A program made the position numbers and the translations under genes. From Chitinophaga pinensis (lineage in GTDB: Bacteria > Bacteroidota > Bacteroidia > Flavobacteriales_D > Crocinitomicaceae): DNA of 64,000 nucleotides. This document shows, one piece after another, positions 1 through 13,700 of the stretch. Location of the stretch: contig CAMDNE010000001.1 in assembly GCA_945902745.1 (NCBI GenBank), forward strand, positions 310,001-374,000, written 5' to 3'. The notes under the pieces are model-generated. The model saw nothing but the letters and a program-made list of their open reading frames with translations, did no database searches and was not told the origin of the DNA. Numbering within the stretch: position 1 is the first letter of the stretch; each line of letters opens with the position of its first letter.

Positions 1-1
1 T

Positions 2-3000
2 TTGGTTTGTAGAATAGAAAATCGTGATTCCAAAACGAAAAAAGATCAGCCGTTTATTGATAGTTTGGTTGTGTTTAAAACAAGTGGAACATACGATCCA
101 GTTTTAAAAAAATGGGATGGATTAGGAGGAAACATAACCTGGGAAAAAGTTGGTTTATCAAAGAATGAAACTTTTGCAACACTAAAAAAATATGATGTTT
201 CCTGCAAGACGCCTAATCTTTCAGCTGATTCAGTTGCTTTAACCACAAAATATTTCTCTAAACCAATTTTAGGTCAATTAACAGATCGTGCATTTACAAT
301 AAACCGCGAAGAAGATAAAGTTTTTCCGCAATTTCTATCTTATGAAAAAAGATTAAGAATTAAAAGCATAAAAGAAAATGTTGATTATGATGGAGGCTTC
401 ACAATGCAAGGAGCAAGTTTTGTTGGAATGGGAACACCCTTGGATCCAGCCAAAATTTTAATCTATCGAAACAATGTTGTTTTTATTAAAGTGAGTGCAC
501 AATTTATTTACATCTCTCCTACCAAAATTTCCAGTAATAATGCTGCCACGTCTCTTTATTTTAATACGGGAGATTCAATCACACACGGAGGGTTGCAATT
601 TGGTTATGATTTAGATAAAAAAATGATCGAATTGAGTCGTACCTTAACTGGAAATGGAATGTCGCCTTTTCATGATTCATACCATATGGTTGATATTTTT
701 GTTCCTAAAATCACCTGGAAGGTTGATGAACAAGATATCTATTACACGTATGATTTTGGGACTTCGCAAGAACAAAGAATTGCAAATTTCGAATCAAAAA
801 GTTATTTTGACGAGCGTCTTTATGATAAATTACAAGGGTTGGAACCTGTTCACCCATTGGCAGCAATCTCAAAATATTGTTATAAATATGATGAATATAT
901 CATAAACGAAGGAAAGGCTGCGACGGCTTTAGGGAAGACAATAGAACAAGTGAAGCCATTGTTAATTGAATTATCAAGTTTGGGTTTCATTAATTATGAT
1001 TTAGAAACAAAAATGATTACAGTTAATCCAAAGCTCGATAATTTTGTTTTGGGTAAGGCAGGTAAAAAAGATTATGACAATATCGTTTTTACTTCAGATT
1101 TGAGACCGAAAGAGTTAAAAGGGTTTTCAGAAGAACAAATTAAAGGAGATCCAAATTTACAAGCATTAAAGGAACTATTTAGAAAACAGACAGAAGATCG
1201 AAGATTAATGACCTATTTTGGAAAAATGAATTTAGGAACGTTGGAGATTGATATGAATGCAGTTGATAAAGTGAAAATTTCAGATATTCAAAATACAACA
1301 GTTTTTCCTGAAGCTAGTCGTGTCATTTTGAAAGAGAATAGAAATTTTGATTTTAGTGGTTGGATCAATGCGGGTAAAATGGAAATTAACACCTATTCTG
1401 CAAATTTTAATTATAGAGATTATAAATTTAACATCTTGAAATCAGGAGAATCAATCTTTAGGGTTAGACCCTTACAACCAACGGATGGAACAAAGCCAAT
1501 TCCTATGGTGAGTAACATAAATGGAATTAAAGGTGAACTTTTTGTTGACAGTCCTACAAATCGCTCTGGTAATGATAAAATCATTAAAGATTTCCCGAAA
1601 TTAAAATCTTCAAAACCGTCATTTGTATATTATAATGCAAAGTCTATTTTCAGAGGCGTTTATGATAGTACTCGTTTTTATTATACGGTAGCACCTTTTG
1701 ATATGGATAGTTTAGATGATTTTAGTGAAAAAACATTGCGTTTTAAAGGTGAGCTTACTTCAGCAGGTATTTTTCCTAAAATCACGGAAGATATTAAAAT
1801 TATGGCTGATTATTCTTTTGGCTTTGCTACTCAAGCACCAGCTGGTGGGTATGAATTTTATGGCGTTGGTGCAAAATATGAAAATAAAATTGTCCTTTCA
1901 AACAATGGACTGCAGGGTGCAGGGGTTATAAATTTTGTTGAATCAACTTCTACTTCTAAAGCATTGAATTTCTTACCTGATTCAACAATTGGATTGGCAC
2001 AATTTGTAAATCGACCAATTGAAATAGGAGTTGAATTCCCAGATGTTAACTCTGAAGAAGCTTTTATAACGTATGTTCCTAAGCAAAATTATTTACGCGC
2101 CCAATCAACACCTAAAAGTGATTTGTTGTTTTTTAAAGGTGAAGCAAAATTGAGAGGCCAGGCAATTGTAACGCCAAAAGGAATGAGGGGCAATGGTTTG
2201 ATGACATTTAAAACTGCAACAACGGTTTCTGATGATTATAACTTTAAACGTTGGGATATTGATGCAGATACATCAGGTTTTTCATTGAAGAATTCGTTTG
2301 CTGAAGAAGGAGAAGATCCAATGGCCTTCCAAGCAGAAAATGTTGAAGCGCATATTTCATTTAAAGAAAGAATGGGAGAATTTAAATCAAATAGAGGTTC
2401 TTCACAAGTAAACTTTCCTGTAAATCAATATATCTGTAGAATGGATAAATTTTCATGGTTCATGGATTATGCTGAATTGCAATTGGAGAAATCAGGCGAA
2501 AAAGACATTACTATTGATACAGATATGGATTTAGTTGGACCGAATTTCTTTTCAGTTCACCCAGACCAAGATTCACTTCAATTTAGAGCGCCTAAAGCAA
2601 AATATGATTTGAAATTAAGAACAATATTTTGTGAAAAAGTGGAGTATTTAGAAATTGCAGATGCTCGGATTTATCCTGATAGTATGAAAGTGGTTATACA
2701 AAAAAAGGCTAGAATGGAGCCTTTTGTGAATGCCAAAATTGTTGCGAATTATATTACAAAATACCATACGTTTACCAATGCAAATGTTGAAGTGACTGCG
2801 AAAAGGGCTTATTCTGGAAGTGGTGAATACCCTTATTATGATAAAGACAGCGTGTTAACATATTTTCAAATGAAAAAAATCACGTTAGATACGGCTTATC
2901 AAACATACGCAAGTGGTGTGATTGATGAGAAAGCAGGTTTTAAATTGAGTTCAGAATTCGATTATTATGGTAAAGTAGCAATCTTAGCTTCAAACCCATT

Positions 3001-4090
3001 AATTAATTTTGAAGGTGCGACACGAATAAATCATGGATGCGAAAAGTTCGATAAAACATGGATGAGTTTTAGTGCGCCAATTGATCCGAAAAATATACAG
3101 ATACCTGTTTCTGCGAAAATGAAGAACTTAAATGGTGAAGCAATTTCTGCTGGTATTGTTTGGCGCAATTCAAGAGATACGGATAGTATAAAATTGTACC
3201 CAACTTTCTTGTCGCAATTAGCCGATGTAAATGACCCAATTGTGATGACGGCTAGTGGTTATCTTCAATATAATATGGCTGCAAAAGAGTTTCAAATAGC
3301 TTCAAAAGAAAAGTTGTTAAACAGATCAGAAAAAGGAAACTTTTTGGCGCTTCATACAGAAAGTTGTTCATTAAACGGTCAAGGTGTTGTAAACTTAGGA
3401 ATGGATTATGGCGACGTTGTTGTCGATGCAGTCGGTGTTGTTAATTACAACCAAGAATCTGGGGCAACTTCTATGAACCTGACAGCAAGGTTTAACATGG
3501 CAATTGATAAAGGAGTAATGGAAGATGTTGCAATGCGAATTAATGCTGTTGAAGGATTAAAACCAATGGATTTTAATTCGACAACTTTTGAAGAAGCTTT
3601 AGTTGAATGGACAGATCTTAAAACGGCGGATAGAATTAAATCTGATTATACGATAAAAGGTGAAATTAAAAAATTGCCAGAGCAAATAGAAACGGCTATT
3701 ACAGTAACTGGATTGAGATTAACTTCGTATGATAAAATGTCGTCTCAAGAAAAAGGACTTATCACAAATGTTGAATCTGCTGTACTTGTTAATATATTTG
3801 AAAAGCCAATAATGAAATATGTACCTATGAGAGCTTTCTTCCAACAGATTTATTCTGAAAATGGAGGTGACCGATTTGGATTGCAAATTGATATTCCTGG
3901 AGGAAGAGATTACTACTTCGATTATGCAATGACCAAAAAGGAGGGTGATATGAGAATTGTTTCTGGTGATGCAGATTTTAATACTGCCGTAAATGCAATC
4001 AAAGAAGAGAAACGTAAAACAAAGAATTTTAAATTTGAATCAACTTCGGCACAAGTTTATTTGAGTAAATTCTTAAGATTATTTGAATAG
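2..4090 (+). CDS. very large protein of unknown function, 5' end missing
   Basis: The reading frame is open from the window edge, so the N terminus lies upstream; the first TTG is not a believable start. At least 1362 residues are present. I recognise no family. The sequence is rich in short beta-type stretches with many Tyr, Phe, Asp and Lys residues, and I see no membrane helix in the visible part. This suits a soluble or envelope-associated beta-rich protein, but that is inference. The stop is followed 2 bases later by plsY, so the two genes are probably co-transcribed. Coding is convincing from the length and from AT-rich codon use matching its neighbours. Confidence 0.85.
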   Translation: MVCRIENRDSKTKKDQPFIDSLVVFKTSGTYDPVLKKWDGLGGNITWEKVGLSKNETFATLKKYDVSCKTPNLSADSVALTTKYFSKPILGQLTDRAFTINREEDKVFPQFLSYEKRLRIKSIKENVDYDGGFTMQGASFVGMGTPLDPAKILIYRNNVVFIKVSAQFIYISPTKISSNNAATSLYFNTGDSITHGGLQFGYDLDKKMIELSRTLTGNGMSPFHDSYHMVDIFVPKITWKVDEQDIYYTYDFGTSQEQRIANFESKSYFDERLYDKLQGLEPVHPLAAISKYCYKYDEYIINEGKAATALGKTIEQVKPLLIELSSLGFINYDLETKMITVNPKLDNFVLGKAGKKDYDNIVFTSDLRPKELKGFSEEQIKGDPNLQALKELFRKQTEDRRLMTYFGKMNLGTLEIDMNAVDKVKISDIQNTTVFPEASRVILKENRNFDFSGWINAGKMEINTYSANFNYRDYKFNILKSGESIFRVRPLQPTDGTKPIPMVSNINGIKGELFVDSPTNRSGNDKIIKDFPKLKSSKPSFVYYNAKSIFRGVYDSTRFYYTVAPFDMDSLDDFSEKTLRFKGELTSAGIFPKITEDIKIMADYSFGFATQAPAGGYEFYGVGAKYENKIVLSNNGLQGAGVINFVESTSTSKALNFLPDSTIGLAQFVNRPIEIGVEFPDVNSEEAFITYVPKQNYLRAQSTPKSDLLFFKGEAKLRGQAIVTPKGMRGNGLMTFKTATTVSDDYNFKRWDIDADTSGFSLKNSFAEEGEDPMAFQAENVEAHISFKERMGEFKSNRGSSQVNFPVNQYICRMDKFSWFMDYAELQLEKSGEKDITIDTDMDLVGPNFFSVHPDQDSLQFRAPKAKYDLKLRTIFCEKVEYLEIADARIYPDSMKVVIQKKARMEPFVNAKIVANYITKYHTFTNANVEVTAKRAYSGSGEYPYYDKDSVLTYFQMKKITLDTAYQTYASGVIDEKAGFKLSSEFDYYGKVAILASNPLINFEGATRINHGCEKFDKTWMSFSAPIDPKNIQIPVSAKMKNLNGEAISAGIVWRNSRDTDSIKLYPTFLSQLADVNDPIVMTASGYLQYNMAAKEFQIASKEKLLNRSEKGNFLALHTESCSLNGQGVVNLGMDYGDVVVDAVGVVNYNQESGATSMNLTARFNMAIDKGVMEDVAMRINAVEGLKPMDFNSTTFEEALVEWTDLKTADRIKSDYTIKGEIKKLPEQIETAITVTGLRLTSYDKMSSQEKGLITNVESAVLVNIFEKPIMKYVPMRAFFQQIYSENGGDRFGLQIDIPGGRDYYFDYAMTKKEGDMRIVSGDADFNTAVNAIKEEKRKTKNFKFESTSAQVYLSKFLRLFE

Positions 4091-4092
4091 GA

Positions 4093-4719
4093 ATGGATTA
4101 TATAATTTTTTCACTTGTTGCATATCTTTTAGGGTCAATCCCATCAGCTGTTTGGGTTGGTAAAGCGTGGTACGATATTGATGTACGTGAACATGGAAGC
4201 AAAAATGCAGGAGCAACAAATACCTTTAGAGTTTTGGGTAAGAAACCTGGAATTGTAGTGCTGTCAATTGATATTGTAAAAGGGGCTTTAGCCACGTTTT
4301 TACCCGTAATTGTTTTAAATTCGACTTTAAGAATCGAAAATGAACATGTTATTCAAATTCAAATATTAGCAGCGATCTTCGCGGTTATTGGACATGTTTT
4401 TCCAGTCTTCGCGCAATTTAAAGGAGGGAAAGGGGTTGCAACATCTTTAGGTGTTATAATTGGATTGCAGCCATTAGCAGCATTAATTTGTGTGTCACTT
4501 TTTTTAATAATTTTTATTCTTTTTCAGTATGTATCATTGGGAGCAATAGTTGCTGCTTTATCATTTCCATTAATTATCAGATACATTATTCAAGAGGATT
4601 CTAATTGGCTATTTAGCTTCAGTGTTTTATTAAGTTTTCTAGTCGTTTTTGCACATAGAAAAAATATTGGAAGGTTGGTGAAGGGCGAAGAGGCGAAGAT
4701 GAACCTTTTTAAGAAGTAA
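4093..4719 (+). CDS. plsY: glycerol-3-phosphate acyltransferase PlsY
   Basis: PlsY is an inner-membrane enzyme that moves an acyl group from acyl-phosphate to glycerol 3-phosphate, the first step of phospholipid synthesis. The 208-residue length is normal. The three cytoplasmic PlsY motifs are visible: GSIPSAVW near residue 14, GSKNAGATNTFRVLG near residue 35, and GHVFPVFAQFKGGKGVATS near residue 98. About five hydrophobic helices lie between them. The gene starts 2 bases after the preceding stop, so it probably shares that transcript. The family call is secure. Confidence 0.97.
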   Translation: MDYIIFSLVAYLLGSIPSAVWVGKAWYDIDVREHGSKNAGATNTFRVLGKKPGIVVLSIDIVKGALATFLPVIVLNSTLRIENEHVIQIQILAAIFAVIGHVFPVFAQFKGGKGVATSLGVIIGLQPLAALICVSLFLIIFILFQYVSLGAIVAALSFPLIIRYIIQEDSNWLFSFSVLLSFLVVFAHRKNIGRLVKGEEAKMNLFKK

Positions 4720-4765
4720 ACGTACTATTCCATTGGTATTAAATAGTGTACAGTTTTAAATTTAA

Positions 4766-7700
4766 GTGAACATTCAAAAAAATAGAATATTTCTCTTACT
4801 TTTTATCTTTTTTCCGTTTTTATATAGCGCGCAAACAGAGGTAGAAATGAAGGCGCAAGCAGATAAACTGTTCGATTCGGAACAATATCTGAGTGCAACT
4901 CCATTGTATTTACGTTTGTTGTCACTGCAGCCAAGAGAAGTTGCATATAATTATAAATACGGAACATGCCTTTTATATAACTCCAATAATAAACAAGAGG
5001 CAATTAAATATTTATCATTTGCCGTAAACGATCCTGCCATTTCTCCTGATGCGTATTATTTTTTAGGAAGAGCGTTGCATTTAAATTATCAGTTCAACGA
5101 AGCGATAAAACAGTATACAAAATATTTGGAAAAAAGTCCAAATGGAAATAAGGTAAAAGACGCAGAAAGAGAAATTCAAATGTGCCAAAATGGAAAGCGT
5201 TTGATGACAACCATTACCGATATCATTGTTTCTGAGAAAAAAGAAATAACAACAGATAAATTTTTTCGTGTATATGATTTACAAGATATCGGTGGAGATC
5301 TTCTTGTTACAGCAGATTTTCAAACAAAATTAGATAAGAAAAATAACCATATTCCTTTAGTTCATTTTCCTCAAAATGCTTCATTAATCTACTATTCAAG
5401 TTACGGTGACAATGGAAATACTGGAAAAGATATATATGTCAGAAGAAAATTACCTGATGGAACTTGGGGTATGCCTCAGCAAATTCAAGGAAATGTAAAT
5501 ACGGCTTTTGATGAAGATTTCCCATATATGCATCCAGATGGGAATTATTTGTATTTCTCGTCTAAAGGTCACAATTCAATGGGTGGATACGATGTCTTTA
5601 GAAGTAAGTTTGATGTTGACAACAATTCATTTGGTCCGCCCGAGAACATGGATTTTGCCGTTTCATCCCCTGATGATGATCTATTTTATGTTGTCGATTC
5701 TTTAAATAAAAACGCCTATTTTGCCTCAGCTCGACAAAGTGAATTAGGTAAATTATTTGTGTACAAGGTGAATGTTGATAGAGTCCCATTGCAATTAGCA
5801 GTTGTGAAGGGGAATTTCCTCTCTGAAATAGATCCAAAAATTAAGAAAATAAACTTTGAGATAAGAGATTATGCAAATGGTGAAGTCATTGGTAAATTCA
5901 ATTCAAATGATAAAGCTGTGTACTTGATAACCTTTCCTAAAGGAGGGAAATATGAGTACAATATGAAAATTGAGGGAAGTATTCAAGAATTTAAATTCAT
6001 CGTTTCAATTCCATTCATGAAAGAGTTTAAACCTCTTAAGCAAAAAATCATCCATACAATGGAAGAAGGGCGAGAGGTTGTGAAAATTGTTAATTTATTT
6101 GATGAAGAAGTTGATGATCCAGCCGCTGTTTTAGCCGAAGTAATAAAGATGCGTTCAAATTTAAATGTCAATGTTGAAGAATTTGACATGAATGAAGTTG
6201 AAAAAGATAAAATCAATAAAGAAATTTTAGATGATTTAGGACTAGGTGATTTGCTGCTTGTAGAAGTCTCGGATGTGTTAAATAAACAATTGAAAAGAGG
6301 CGCCGAAAACAATAATTTGATTAATAATATTGGGAATAATATTAATAATTTGGTTGTAGAGAATTCAGTTGAATTCATCGCTTTAGAAGAACAGATTAAA
6401 AATAAAGTTGCAGAAGCGAATAAAACTCAAAATCAAGAAAATAAATACATCCTTCTCAAGGAAGCAGAATCCCTTATTCTTAAGCAAGCGGAACTTAAGA
6501 AATACTCAAAGGATTTATTGCATTTGAATGATTCGATTAAAGAAGTACTCTCAAAATCAACTAGTGGTGCTGATCAGCAGAAATTATTGTCGGTTAGTCA
6601 ACAATTTGATCAATTGTACAAATCTGGAAATGAAAAGGAAGCTGTTCAATTAATAGTAGAAAACAAAACTTTTCTTCAAGATATTTTGAAAGATAATTCG
6701 ACCGAATTAATACAGAATTTAGTCGATAAGGTAGTAAAGTATGATGAAGAGATTAGCAGTTTAAAAGGAAAAGTTGACGGTTATAATAAAGATGTTAAAA
6801 CACTTGAAATTGAAATTCAATCGCTTCAAAACGCAATTGGTGCAGCTAAGAAAAAGGATGTTCCAGCGTTAGAGCAAAAAATAGCTGAAAAGCAAGAAGA
6901 AATTAAGCTGATTAAAGAAGAACTAGGTAATCTTCAAAGAATAATCGATAGAAAAAGTCAGGAGAAATTTTTGGTTAATAAACAAATCCAAATTTTACAA
7001 GATGCTATTTCTAATAAATCAATTGCTGTTGTAACGAAAGAAAAAGCTGCAAAAGCATTAGCAGAAACAGAGAAAACTAATTCTAATACATTAACTGCTT
7101 ATGTGAGTCAACAAATTGTTGCGCTTGAAAAGGAGGACCCAACTTTAAAAGAAAGAATTGTTGTTGCATCAGGATTAAAAGCAACTAATATTATTGAAGA
7201 ATACAAAACATCGTCAAAAGGAATTCAAGATGACCCTTCTTTGTCTAAAGAAGATAAAATGTACAAACAACTTTTAAATGATCGAAATACCTATAAAATA
7301 TTGGATAAGCGATTAGCGGAAATTGAAAAATCACTTATTGACAATAAATTCGATGAAAATCTAAATAAAGAAAAGCAAGAAATTATTAATTATCAAAAAG
7401 AGTTGGAAGTATTGATTTCCAATCGTGAAAAACAAGTTGAAGCTTTATTGTCGCAAAATGGAACAGGTGATCGTGATGAATTAATTCAAACGATACAACC
7501 CGGTTATGAAGCTGAAAGGAAATCAATTGAAGCGAATGTTAATTTAAATGAAACGGAAAAGCTTCAAGAGTTGAATAATGAAGATGAAAAACTTGTAGCT
7601 GCCATTGACAAGGAACTTAAAGTCGTTTCGACTGAATTAGGGAAAAATCCTAGCGATAAAACGCTTCAAAACAAAAAACAAGCTTTGATTCAAATCAAGC

Positions 7701-10700
7701 AAAATACGAATGCGATAATTACACAACGCAACACCGAAATAGATGCTGCTACGAATACGAACGAAACACCGAATATTGAGAGAATTGTTGCGCAAATAGA
7801 TCCAACTATCACATCTCGAAAAGAACAAATTTCAGCAAATAATTCCCTTTCAGAAAAGGAGAAATTACAAGCGTTAAACAAGGAAGACGAGAAATTTCTG
7901 GTTGCTGTTGACAAAGAATTAAAAACGGTTTCAGCGCAATTAGCTAAGAATCCAGCGGATAAGACGTTACAAGAAAAACAACAAGCGTTAACTGAAGTTA
8001 AAGCAACAACGCAGGAATCAATTTCAGAAAGAAACACGGAATTAATTGCTAAAACGAATACGAACGAAACACCGAATGTGAAGGAAATTGTTGCGCAAAT
8101 AGATCCAACTATCACATCTCGAAAAGAACAAATTTCAGCAAATAATTCCCTTTCAGAAAAGGAGAAATTACAAGCGTTAAACAAGGAAGACGAGAAATTC
8201 TTGGTTGCTGTTGACAAAGAATTAAAAACGGTTTCAGAGCAATTAGCGAAGAATCCAGCGGATAAGACGTTACAAGGAAAACAACAAGCGTTGTCTGAAA
8301 TTAAAGCAACAACGCAGGAATCAATTTCAGAAAGAAATACGGAATTAATTGCTACAACGAATACGAACGAAACACCTAATGTTAAGGAAATTGTTGCGCA
8401 ATTAGATCCAACGTATGATGACAAAATTGAAGAAGTAAAAGCCGACAATGATTTAACCAATGAGGAGCAACTTAAAGCAATCAATGAAATTGATAAAACG
8501 TTGATTGAGAAAATTGATGAAGAATTAAATCAAGTCAATGAAAAATTGGATGCAGAGCCTAGCAATGAGGTTTTAATTAACAACAGAACAGCTTTGGTTG
8601 AGTTGAAAGCAACAAAAGAAAACGACATTAAGGATAGAGAAGAGCAAATTTCGAGTGCTTCAACAAGTGAATCTTCGAGTGAAGTAACCAATGCATTAAT
8701 TGAGAAAATTCAACCTGGATTTGCGAAAGAAGTTTCAACCATAAATAATAACACTGAACTAAGTTCAGATGAGAAAATGTCGCAACTTCAGTTAAAAGAT
8801 CAAAAGTTGATGACAGCAATTGATGCTAAATTAGTTGCACTAGAGAAACAATTGGTGAAACAACCGAATAATGAATCTTTGCAAGAAGAAAAGAAGAAAT
8901 TGTTAGAATTGAAATCGTTGATTGAGTCACGAATGGAAGAACGTGTTCAACTGATGGAAAGCAAGTCGAATGTTGAATTAACGGCTGAAAGTCTCGCAGA
9001 ACAAAAGAATATTCTTCGCAATAAAATTGACCCATCGTATATTTCTAAAAGAGAAAGCATTGCAAAAAGCAACGATTCTGACTTGAAAAAGAAAAATGCT
9101 GAATTAAAATTAGAACAACAGTTATTAGAAAAAATTCAAGCAGAAACAACAATTGCTCAAAAAGTAGTGGATAAAGATCCGTTTAATGTTGCTGCTAAAT
9201 CCAAATTGACCGTTTTGGCTGAATTGAAAAAAGAAACGCAGAACAATATTAATAGCATCAATGGAGATGTCGTTGCACTTAAAAATGGTCAACCAATCAA
9301 CTCTGTTACTGAGCAAGAAAAACAGGCTACAATCAACGATTTATCTGAAGAATATGTTGCTAACGTAACGGAAATTGAAAATTCAACGGAAATTTCTGAA
9401 AAAGAAAAGGCACAACAATTAATTGACGAAGAAAAAGCACTGTTGAATGCTGTTGAAGAGAAGAAACAAGATGTTGAAGGACAATTAGTAAAAGATCCTG
9501 GCAACCAAACGTTGTTAAAGGAACAAGCAGTTTTAGCGCAAATCGAAAAAGATATTCAAGAAAAAGTAGCTCAAAATGAAGCTGTTGTAAATTCTATTGA
9601 ACCTGCTGTTTTTGTTTCCAAACAAGAGAAAGAGGAAATCATTAATCGCTTAAATGAAACTTATTTCAGTGATGTGAAAGCTATTGAGCAAAGTAATCAA
9701 ACTGCTTTGGAAAAACTCGAACAGATACAATTACTAGATCAAAAATTATTAGGAAAAGTTTACGACCAGCTTGAAAATATTGAGAATCAATTGATGGAAG
9801 ATCCTTCTTCTATTGAATTGAAAAAAGAACAAGAAATTTTAAATACATTGAGTGAAGAACTTGATAAGAAAATTGAAAATCGTCAAATTGAGATTGCCCA
9901 AAAAACTGTCAATTCAACTATTACGAATGAAGTAAAAGAAGCAGCAATTAATAAAATTGATCCTTCTTATTTCAAGAATATCGAAGCTATTAATCAATTG
10001 GATAGTAATGAATCTGAAAAAAATCAAAAACTCCTGAATGAAGAAATTTCTCTTTTATCTAAAGTAAACAATGAGTTGTTCGCCATAGAAGAGGCGTTAA
10101 TGAACAATCCAGATGATCAAGTGAAAATTGAAGAAAGAAAAAAATTGGAAGCAATTCGTTCTGATTTACAAGCTTCAATTGAACAATTGAACGAACAAAA
10201 AAATCAGTTATCTTCTGAAACAACCGTTACAGCGCAACAAAAAATAGCTAAAATAGAGGAGATAGACGCTTCTTATATTTCTCAAAAGGAATCTATCGAA
10301 GGAAATAATAATCTTTCAATTAAAGAAAAGGCGCAACAATTATTGAGACTAGAAAATGATTTCTTGGATAAAGCAACAACAGAGAAAATCAAGATTCAAG
10401 AACAATTGAATCAATTGCCAAATAATAATTTATTGAAACAGGAATTGGCTGTTCTAGAAGCAATTCTATTTGAAACGGAAAAGAGTATTTCAGCGCATAA
10501 AAATGTATTGAACAATACAAATGATTCAGTTGATAATAAAATTGATAAAGAACAAATTGTTGACGACATTTTACCAGATTACACTTCCAGAAAAGAGGAA
10601 TTGGCCAACTCAAAAATGGTTGAAAATATCAAAATTGTTGAGCAAATCAAATTAGAAAATGAATTGTTGACAAAACTTCAATTGGAAGAAAAGAGTTTGA

Positions 10701-13700
10701 ATAAACTGTTAGACAAGAATCCAACGGACGAAAAAAATCAACAGAAATTAGCAGCTGTAAAAGATTTGATTGTTAGTCAGCAAGTGGCGATTTCTGAATT
10801 AACCGCTCGAAATGAGGAGTTGAATGCGCAAATTAAAGCAACTGAAATTATTTCGAAAGCGGATGTAAACTATGGAACTGATATCGAAAAACTAAAAGCC
10901 TCAACATCTGATACGAAGAATTCTGATTTAGCTGAACGAGAAGTCATTCATCAAGAAAGAATTGCAACTCAAATAGCCGCGAATGAAAAGATTCTTGCTA
11001 AAAAGAATAATCCAGAAATACTTGCTGCAAATGAAGTGTTAAAAAAAGAAGTGATTCTGAGTAAAGAAAATGAGCAGAATTATAGAGCTGGAAATGAAGA
11101 TTTGGTTGAAAATAACGTCAATCAAACAGCATTTGTAAATAACTTGAGAGAAGATTTATTGCAAGGAAATAGCGCTGCAATGACGGAAGAATTTAAAACG
11201 ATCGAGGAGCTCAAACAACAGGATGCCGTTCTTGCAAACTATGAAAAAGCACTTTCAACTCAGATTTCTGAAAAGTCAGCGGAATTAGAAATTGATTCTG
11301 AAAATGAAGCGTTGAAAGAAGAAGTAAGTTGGATGAAAGAAGAATTGACAAACGTTCAAGAAAGACGTCGTCAATGGAAAATTTCAATTGGTGAATTGGA
11401 GAAAATTGCCAATGAAGATCCAACGAATGAAGGGAATGAATTCAATGATCCGTTATTAACTGAATTGACTCAAAAGGAGAATAAATTACAAAGTGATTTA
11501 ACGAATCCGGAATTGACACAAAAAGAAAAGCAAGTCATTCAAAAAGAAATAAATCAAGTTCAAAAAGAGCAAACGACGCAAGAAAATAAATTGATTACAA
11601 CTGAGATTGCAAACAAAGAAAAAGTAATTGAAGCGCAAACCAAGGAATTGAAAGCTGGTTCGACATTAAATACTGAAACAAAATTAACTTCTGGAACGGC
11701 CATTGCGCAACAAGAATCTTTGTCAAAAGAAGTTCAAAGCATCGTTAAGGAAGCACAAGAAACGAAAAGTGTAGAAGAAAAGAATTACTTGTTGAATACG
11801 GCTTTGGAAAAGGAAAAACAAGCGAACGCTATTATAAAGGAGGCAATAATTGAAAATAAAATCCAGCAATTAGAAGAAGAGAACAACATCACTTCGTTGG
11901 AAACGCAAGTTACGTTAGAAGAAAAGAAACGTCGTTTTTCAATTCAAGTTGGCGAGCTTACAAGAATAATCAAGGAATTGGATACTGAAATTTCAAGTGC
12001 TAAAGGAAAAGAATTACTGGCTTTGAAAGAACAACGAGCGGATAAAGTGCAACAAAGAACGTTGGTTCAACAACAATTAGAAGCTATTGATACGCGCCTT
12101 GCTCAATATGAAAAAACAGCATCAACGACTGATCCTGAAGCAATGAAAAATACAGTTTCTTATGTTGAAGAACAGGAAATTGCTGCATCAGAGGAATACA
12201 AGAATTATGAGGACAAGGCAAGACCAGCATTGGAAGTTGAAAAACAAATCGCTAATTTAGATGCTCAATTGAATGAGGTGAAATCAATTACGAAAGAATT
12301 GATTAAGAATAGTATTGATAATCCATCTGAAGAAAATCAAGCGAATCTTCAATTGAATATTGAAAAAATCAAACAAATGGAAGCAGATAAACAGACGCTT
12401 CTAAGTGAGTTAAAAGTGAAACAACAAATTGCAAAGGAAGCTTTGCCAGCGAATACAGAAGAAGCAATGAAAATGCAAAATCTTGTGGAAAGAGGAATTT
12501 TACCAATCAAACGATTGGCTGTCATTGCGGCGTTGGTTCCACTTCCAGCGAATGGGTTGGAGATTAAGGCTGAAGGAACAAATACGTATTCTGCTGCAAA
12601 ACCAATTCCTGTTGACGTTAAAAATCCTACTGGTTTAGTTTACCGTGTTCAAGTTGGTGCATTTGCGAAACCTATTCCTCAAGATTTATTCAAAGAATTC
12701 AATCCAGTATCTGGTGAAAAATTGAACAATGGTGTCACTCGTTACATGGCTGGTTATTTCAACAACAGTAAGAAAGTAATTGAGGTGAGGGATCAAATCA
12801 AAGGATTAGGATATGCGGATGCTTTTGCTGTAGCTTATTGCGATGGAAAACGAATTTCATTGGCTGAAGCACGAATTTTAGAAGCGAATGGTGAATGTGT
12901 TGCAAAAGGTGAGAATGAATTAATTCTTGAGATGGCTGCAAATACTGCTATCACGATGGGATTGGAAGACACTTTAAAGAAAGTCAAAGTTGACGAGTTG
13001 TCTTATAACAAAGCTCCAGGAGCGGTGAATGCTGAACCAATTGAAAAGCATTTAGGGTTGTTCTTTACTGTTCAAATTGGTGTTTACAACAAACCTGTGA
13101 ACGCAAATACGGTGAATAACATCAGTCCTTTGATGACAGTAAGATTGCCAAATGGTCAAATCCGTTATTCTACAGGAATGTTTACTTCAATTGATAATGC
13201 ACGACCTAAGAAACTTGAGGTAATTGATAAAGGCGTGAAAGATGCATTTATCACAGCTTATTATAAAGCAGAGCGGATTACCTTGGCTGAAGCTCAAAAA
13301 TTATTAGATGGTAACGGAGACGCTATTTTAGAGCAGAATATAGTACTTCCAGTTGTCTTTGAGCCAGTTAATCCGATTAAAGTAATTATTCCAGACGAAC
13401 CGGTTATTGAAAACAAAATTGAGCGTGTTCAAATTGTCACTAAAAAGACCTTTGATGAATTTCCTCGTGAAGTATTGAATCGTTATAATAGTCACGGAAG
13501 CTTCTATTATGATGAAACAGATAAACGTGTGAAATCAGCAATCGCGAATTCAAAAGATGAATTACCACAAGTTTATAATTTCAAAGATGATGTTGATACG
13601 CTTTATATAATGGAAGCGCTGGACGAGTCTTCAACTATTATATCAGTGAAATTTGAAAGCAAAAGTTTACAGGGTGATTTCATCGATTGGCTATTACGTT

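Noticed and set aside
7690-8484. 264-codon frame on the minus strand
   Set aside because: It is the antisense shadow of the near-identical repeats of the giant coiled-coil gene; the repeated Cys/Ser-rich translation has no independent support.
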